Below, piece by piece: positions 61,583 through 64,000 of a stretch of DNA of 64,000 nucleotides. A program made the position numbers and the translations under genes. Source of the stretch: Nocardia sp. Lineage in GTDB: Bacteria > Actinomycetota > Actinomycetes > Mycobacteriales > Mycobacteriaceae. The notes beneath the pieces were generated by a model that was given only the letters and a program-made list of their open reading frames with translations, made no database searches and had not been told where the DNA came from. Positions within the stretch are counted from its first letter, which is position 1. Every line of letters begins with the position of its first letter. Location of the stretch: NCBI RefSeq assembly GCF_025465275.1, contig NZ_JAODNK010000097.1:22456-86455 (forward strand), written 5' to 3'.

Positions 61583-62895
61583 GGCTGCAACTCGATGCCA
61601 GCGTGCGCCGCTTCGACGGCAACCGAGTCCTGCTCGGCGGGTCACCGACACGCCTGCTACGGCTCGGCACCACGGGCGTACACCTACTGGACACCTGGCT
61701 GGCCGGCACAGCCGTCGATCACGAACCGACGGCCCGGGCACTGGCGCGGCGACTGCTCGATGCCGGTATCGTCCATCCCGCTCCCGAGCCAAGTGCCGAC
61801 GCGAGAACCGTTGTTACACTGGTTGTTCCGGTCAAGAACAATCCGCCGGGCGTGGCCCGGTTGCTGGCTGCGACCTCCGACATCCCGGACCGGATCGTCG
61901 TCGACGACGGCTCCGAGGTCCCGATCGGCGGCGCTACGATCCGTCACGATCGATCGCGCGGACCCGCTGCGGCCCGCAATACCGGCTGGCGTCGCGCCGC
62001 GACGCCGCTGGTGGCATTTCTCGACTCTGACACCATCCCGGACCCCGGCTGGCTGACTAGCGTCGTGCCGCTGTTCGACGACCCGTCCGTCGCCGCGGTC
62101 GCACCCCGCATCCCATCGCTGACCGTCGGGCCGGTCGGGCACTACGAGGCACGTCGGTCATCGCTCGACATGGGAGCCGAACCAGCCGCCGTGCGACCCG
62201 ACGGACGTGTCCGCTACGTGCCCTCCGCCGCCCTGGTGGTCCGCGCCCGCGCGCTGCAAGCTATCGACGGATTCGACGAGTCGCTACGGTTCGGTGAGGA
62301 TGTCGACCTCGTGTGGCGCCTGCTGGCGGCCGGCTATTCCGTGCGCTACCAACCCTTGTCGACGGTCCACCACGAACCCCGCGGCACCATCGCCGCCTTC
62401 CTCCGCCAACGCTTCGACTACGGCACCTCCGCCGCCCCACTCTCGCAACGTCACCCCGACCTGCTCCACCCCGCTCACCTGCCCGCGATTGCCGCTGTCC
62501 AGGGCGCGCTGGCGATCACCGGTTGTCCTGCCGCAGCGGCGATTCCGAGCGTGGTCACGATCATCCGGACCGCGCGCGGGCTGCATCACCGGCACATACC
62601 ACTGCCTACGGCCACTACACTCGCGGTGACCGGTCAACTACGGCTCATCCGGCAACTCGCCGACGCGCTTCGCCGCGTCTGGTGGCCACTGGCGCTGTGC
62701 AGCCGGCGCGGCAGGCGGTTGCTCCTCGTCGCCTACCTCGCGGCAGCGGCCGAATCCCACCGCGACGGTAGCGGCGTAATGCTGCGGATCGGGGACGACC
62801 TGGCCTACGGACTCGGGGTCTGGGCCGGATGTCTCACACACCGCACCGTTCGCCCCCTCACGCCACGACTTCACCGAGCCAGGAAATCGCCGTGA
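61579..62895 (+). CDS. mftF: Mycofactocin glycosyltransferase
   Basis: 438 residues, family 2 glycosyltransferase that adds glucoses to the cofactor: VTLVVPVKNNPPGVARLLAA, VVDDGS, RGPAAARNTGWRR, and the D-x-D-like LDSDTIPDPGW, then EDVDLVWRLLAAGYSVRYQP. C-terminal half has hydrophobic segments. Overlaps mftE by four bases. Confidence 0.93.
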   Translation: MRLQLDASVRRFDGNRVLLGGSPTRLLRLGTTGVHLLDTWLAGTAVDHEPTARALARRLLDAGIVHPAPEPSADARTVVTLVVPVKNNPPGVARLLAATSDIPDRIVVDDGSEVPIGGATIRHDRSRGPAAARNTGWRRAATPLVAFLDSDTIPDPGWLTSVVPLFDDPSVAAVAPRIPSLTVGPVGHYEARRSSLDMGAEPAAVRPDGRVRYVPSAALVVRARALQAIDGFDESLRFGEDVDLVWRLLAAGYSVRYQPLSTVHHEPRGTIAAFLRQRFDYGTSAAPLSQRHPDLLHPAHLPAIAAVQGALAITGCPAAAAIPSVVTIIRTARGLHHRHIPLPTATTLAVTGQLRLIRQLADALRRVWWPLALCSRRGRRLLLVAYLAAAAESHRDGSGVMLRIGDDLAYGLGVWAGCLTHRTVRPLTPRLHRARKSP

Positions 62896-63575
62896 CGAAG
62901 CTCGGCGATCTTCGCTCACCGGATCTTCGCGACCGCGCGCACCGCACCGTGCTCGCGGTACCGCTGGGCGCCACCGAACAACATGGCCCGCATCTGCCGC
63001 TGAGTACCGACACCACGATCGCCACCGAACTGTGCCACCGGTTAGCGGCCGCACTGCCCGATATCGTTGTGGCACCGGCGATTCCCTACGGATCCAGCGG
63101 CGAGCACGCCGACTTTCCGGGCACGTTGTCCATCGGACAGGCAGCACTCGAACTGCTGGTCATCGAACTGGTGCGCGCTGCCGACCGCTTCGCGGCCGTG
63201 GTGCTCGTCAACGGCCACGGCGGCAACGCCGAACCGCTGCGGGCCGCAGTACGCACGCTGCGCGCCGAAGGACGAAAGGTGCTGGCCTGGTCACCCTCCG
63301 GCGCGGCCGACGACACCCACGCCGGACACACCGAGACGTCGGTCATGCTCCACCTGCGGCCGGCCACCGTTGCCCTCGACCGTGCCGAACCCGGCAACAC
63401 CCGCCCGCTGCGCGAACTCATCGCCCGCCTGCGGCGCGAGGGAGTCGCAGCTGTCAGCCCCAACGGGGTACTCGGCGACCCGACCCACGCTTGCGCAGAC
63501 GACGGCAGGCACCAACTCGACGAATGGGCCGAATCCCTGGTCACACTGACAACGCGGCACTGTTCGCGGCTATAG
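62892..63575 (+). CDS. mftE: Mycofactocin creatininase-family peptidase
   Basis: 227 residues: GATEQHGPHLPLSTDTTIA, VNGHGGNAEPLR, HAGHTETSVMLHL metal-binding segments. It cleaves the modified Val-Tyr dipeptide from MftA. Start GTG 62892 overlaps the mftF stop (GTGA). It is the last mft gene; no mftG is seen after it. Confidence 0.93.
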   Translation: MTKLGDLRSPDLRDRAHRTVLAVPLGATEQHGPHLPLSTDTTIATELCHRLAAALPDIVVAPAIPYGSSGEHADFPGTLSIGQAALELLVIELVRAADRFAAVVLVNGHGGNAEPLRAAVRTLRAEGRKVLAWSPSGAADDTHAGHTETSVMLHLRPATVALDRAEPGNTRPLRELIARLRREGVAAVSPNGVLGDPTHACADDGRHQLDEWAESLVTLTTRHCSRL

Positions 63576-63850
63576 CAAGACCGACACAAGCCCGTAGTGC
63601 GAGGGCACACGGCCGTCCACCGACCGGGAGGAGCCTCGCCACCAATCAGAGCGGAATTCGATGGTTACGCCGCGCCAGCGGTGCCCTCGTGCACCAAAAC
63701 CCCGCAGCTGAATTACATTTGGCAGGCACGGGTGTCGGCCTGCGGTTGTCCGCGAACATTCAACTGACCCAGGGCAGCCATGAGCCATGCTCAGGTGCGG
63801 CCCGAGCGCATCAGCTTCCGCATCGAAGCGCCGCAGAAACATTCGCCAAC
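63576..63850. other. Spacer with no supported gene
   Basis: Between mftE and the transposase remnant. A minus-strand frame runs through it as the tail of the remnant but does not look like coding sequence. No terminator hairpin of note was seen. Confidence 0.45.
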
Positions 63851-64000
63851 ACCGGTCGACATCGTCGGCGGTGGCATCGATGCCCGACCACCACAACCAC
63901 ACCGGTTTGTTCACTCCACCGCTGGGCAGGTGCTCGACCGTCAACTGGATGACGGTGCCTTCGAGGATCGGCATCGGCCCGGCCCAGTGCGCCCACGCCG
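63851..64000 (-). pseudogene. Truncated transposase (continues beyond the window edge)
   Basis: Minus-strand frame: MPILEGTVIQLTVEHLPSGG, KPVWLWWSGIDATADDVDRC, WRMFLRRFDAE. This matches the C-terminal part of a DDE transposase (WLWWSG, then FLRRFD). The HTFRLFKQTLGW segment expected after FDAE is absent, so the element is cut off here. Confidence 0.65.

Noticed and set aside
1..64000. CRISPR array, tRNA or rRNA genes
   Set aside because: No spaced direct-repeat series, tRNA-like CCA ends or rRNA segments were seen.

Overview
The window comes from a high-GC actinomycete, most likely a Nocardia/Rhodococcus-type member of the Mycobacteriales. The evidence is the GC-rich codon usage, a mycofactocin cassette, Tat-exported cholesterol-oxidase-type GMC enzymes, and the density of FadD, CaiB/BaiF, crotonase and SDR genes. 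No rRNA, tRNA or CRISPR was seen.

Region 1 (about 1-40.8 kb, plus an outlier at 52.4-54.6 kb) is a large catabolic island. It holds an aldehyde dehydrogenase, a P450, a 3-hydroxyisobutyrate-dehydrogenase-like enzyme, four class III CoA-transferases, four crotonases, one short acyl-CoA dehydrogenase, two acyl-CoA ligases, a thiolase, a thiolase/HMG-CoA-synthase-like pair, five SDRs, two metal-dependent amidohydrolases (a third lies at 52.5 kb) and a metallo-beta-lactamase-fold hydrolase. Regulators are TetR, two near-identical GntR/FCD proteins, PucR, two MarR and AraC. Most promoters in this region carry one AT-rich near-palindrome (about TATAWARTRTATA). Five carry a second palindrome (ATAGTA-NNN-GCTAT). 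The set therefore looks like one or two regulons for CoA-dependent breakdown of an unidentified, probably cyclic or branched substrate. Embedded in it are two paralogous secreted GMC oxidases, a secreted tyrosine phosphatase and a decayed SDR.

Region 2 (40.9-52.2 kb, minus strand) is one tightly coupled six-gene operon of a different kind. In transcription order it encodes a membrane-anchored acyl-CoA-ligase-like enzyme, a heterodimeric ABC exporter whose two ATPase domains are degenerate in complementary ways (one half fused to PAS domains), a carboxymuconolactone-decarboxylase-family protein, a free-standing thioester-reductase-type dehydrogenase, and a 1108-residue fusion of an FAD-dependent N-oxygenase-like protein to an aspartase/fumarase-type lyase. 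The fusion resembles CreE plus CreD, which make nitrite from L-aspartate (aspartate-nitrosuccinate pathway). With the ligase and exporter it suggests a biosynthetic locus for a small N-N-bonded, diazo or nitroso product. This is the most novel part of the window.

Region 3 (54.6-57.2 kb) is a graveyard: a frameshifted tyrosine recombinase fused in frame to the middle of a MalT/LuxR-type regulator.

Region 4 (57.3-63.6 kb) is the mycofactocin locus: mftR divergent from mftA-B-C-D-SDR-F-E. It makes the peptide-derived redox cofactor used by some nicotinoprotein dehydrogenases. A truncated transposase closes the window.
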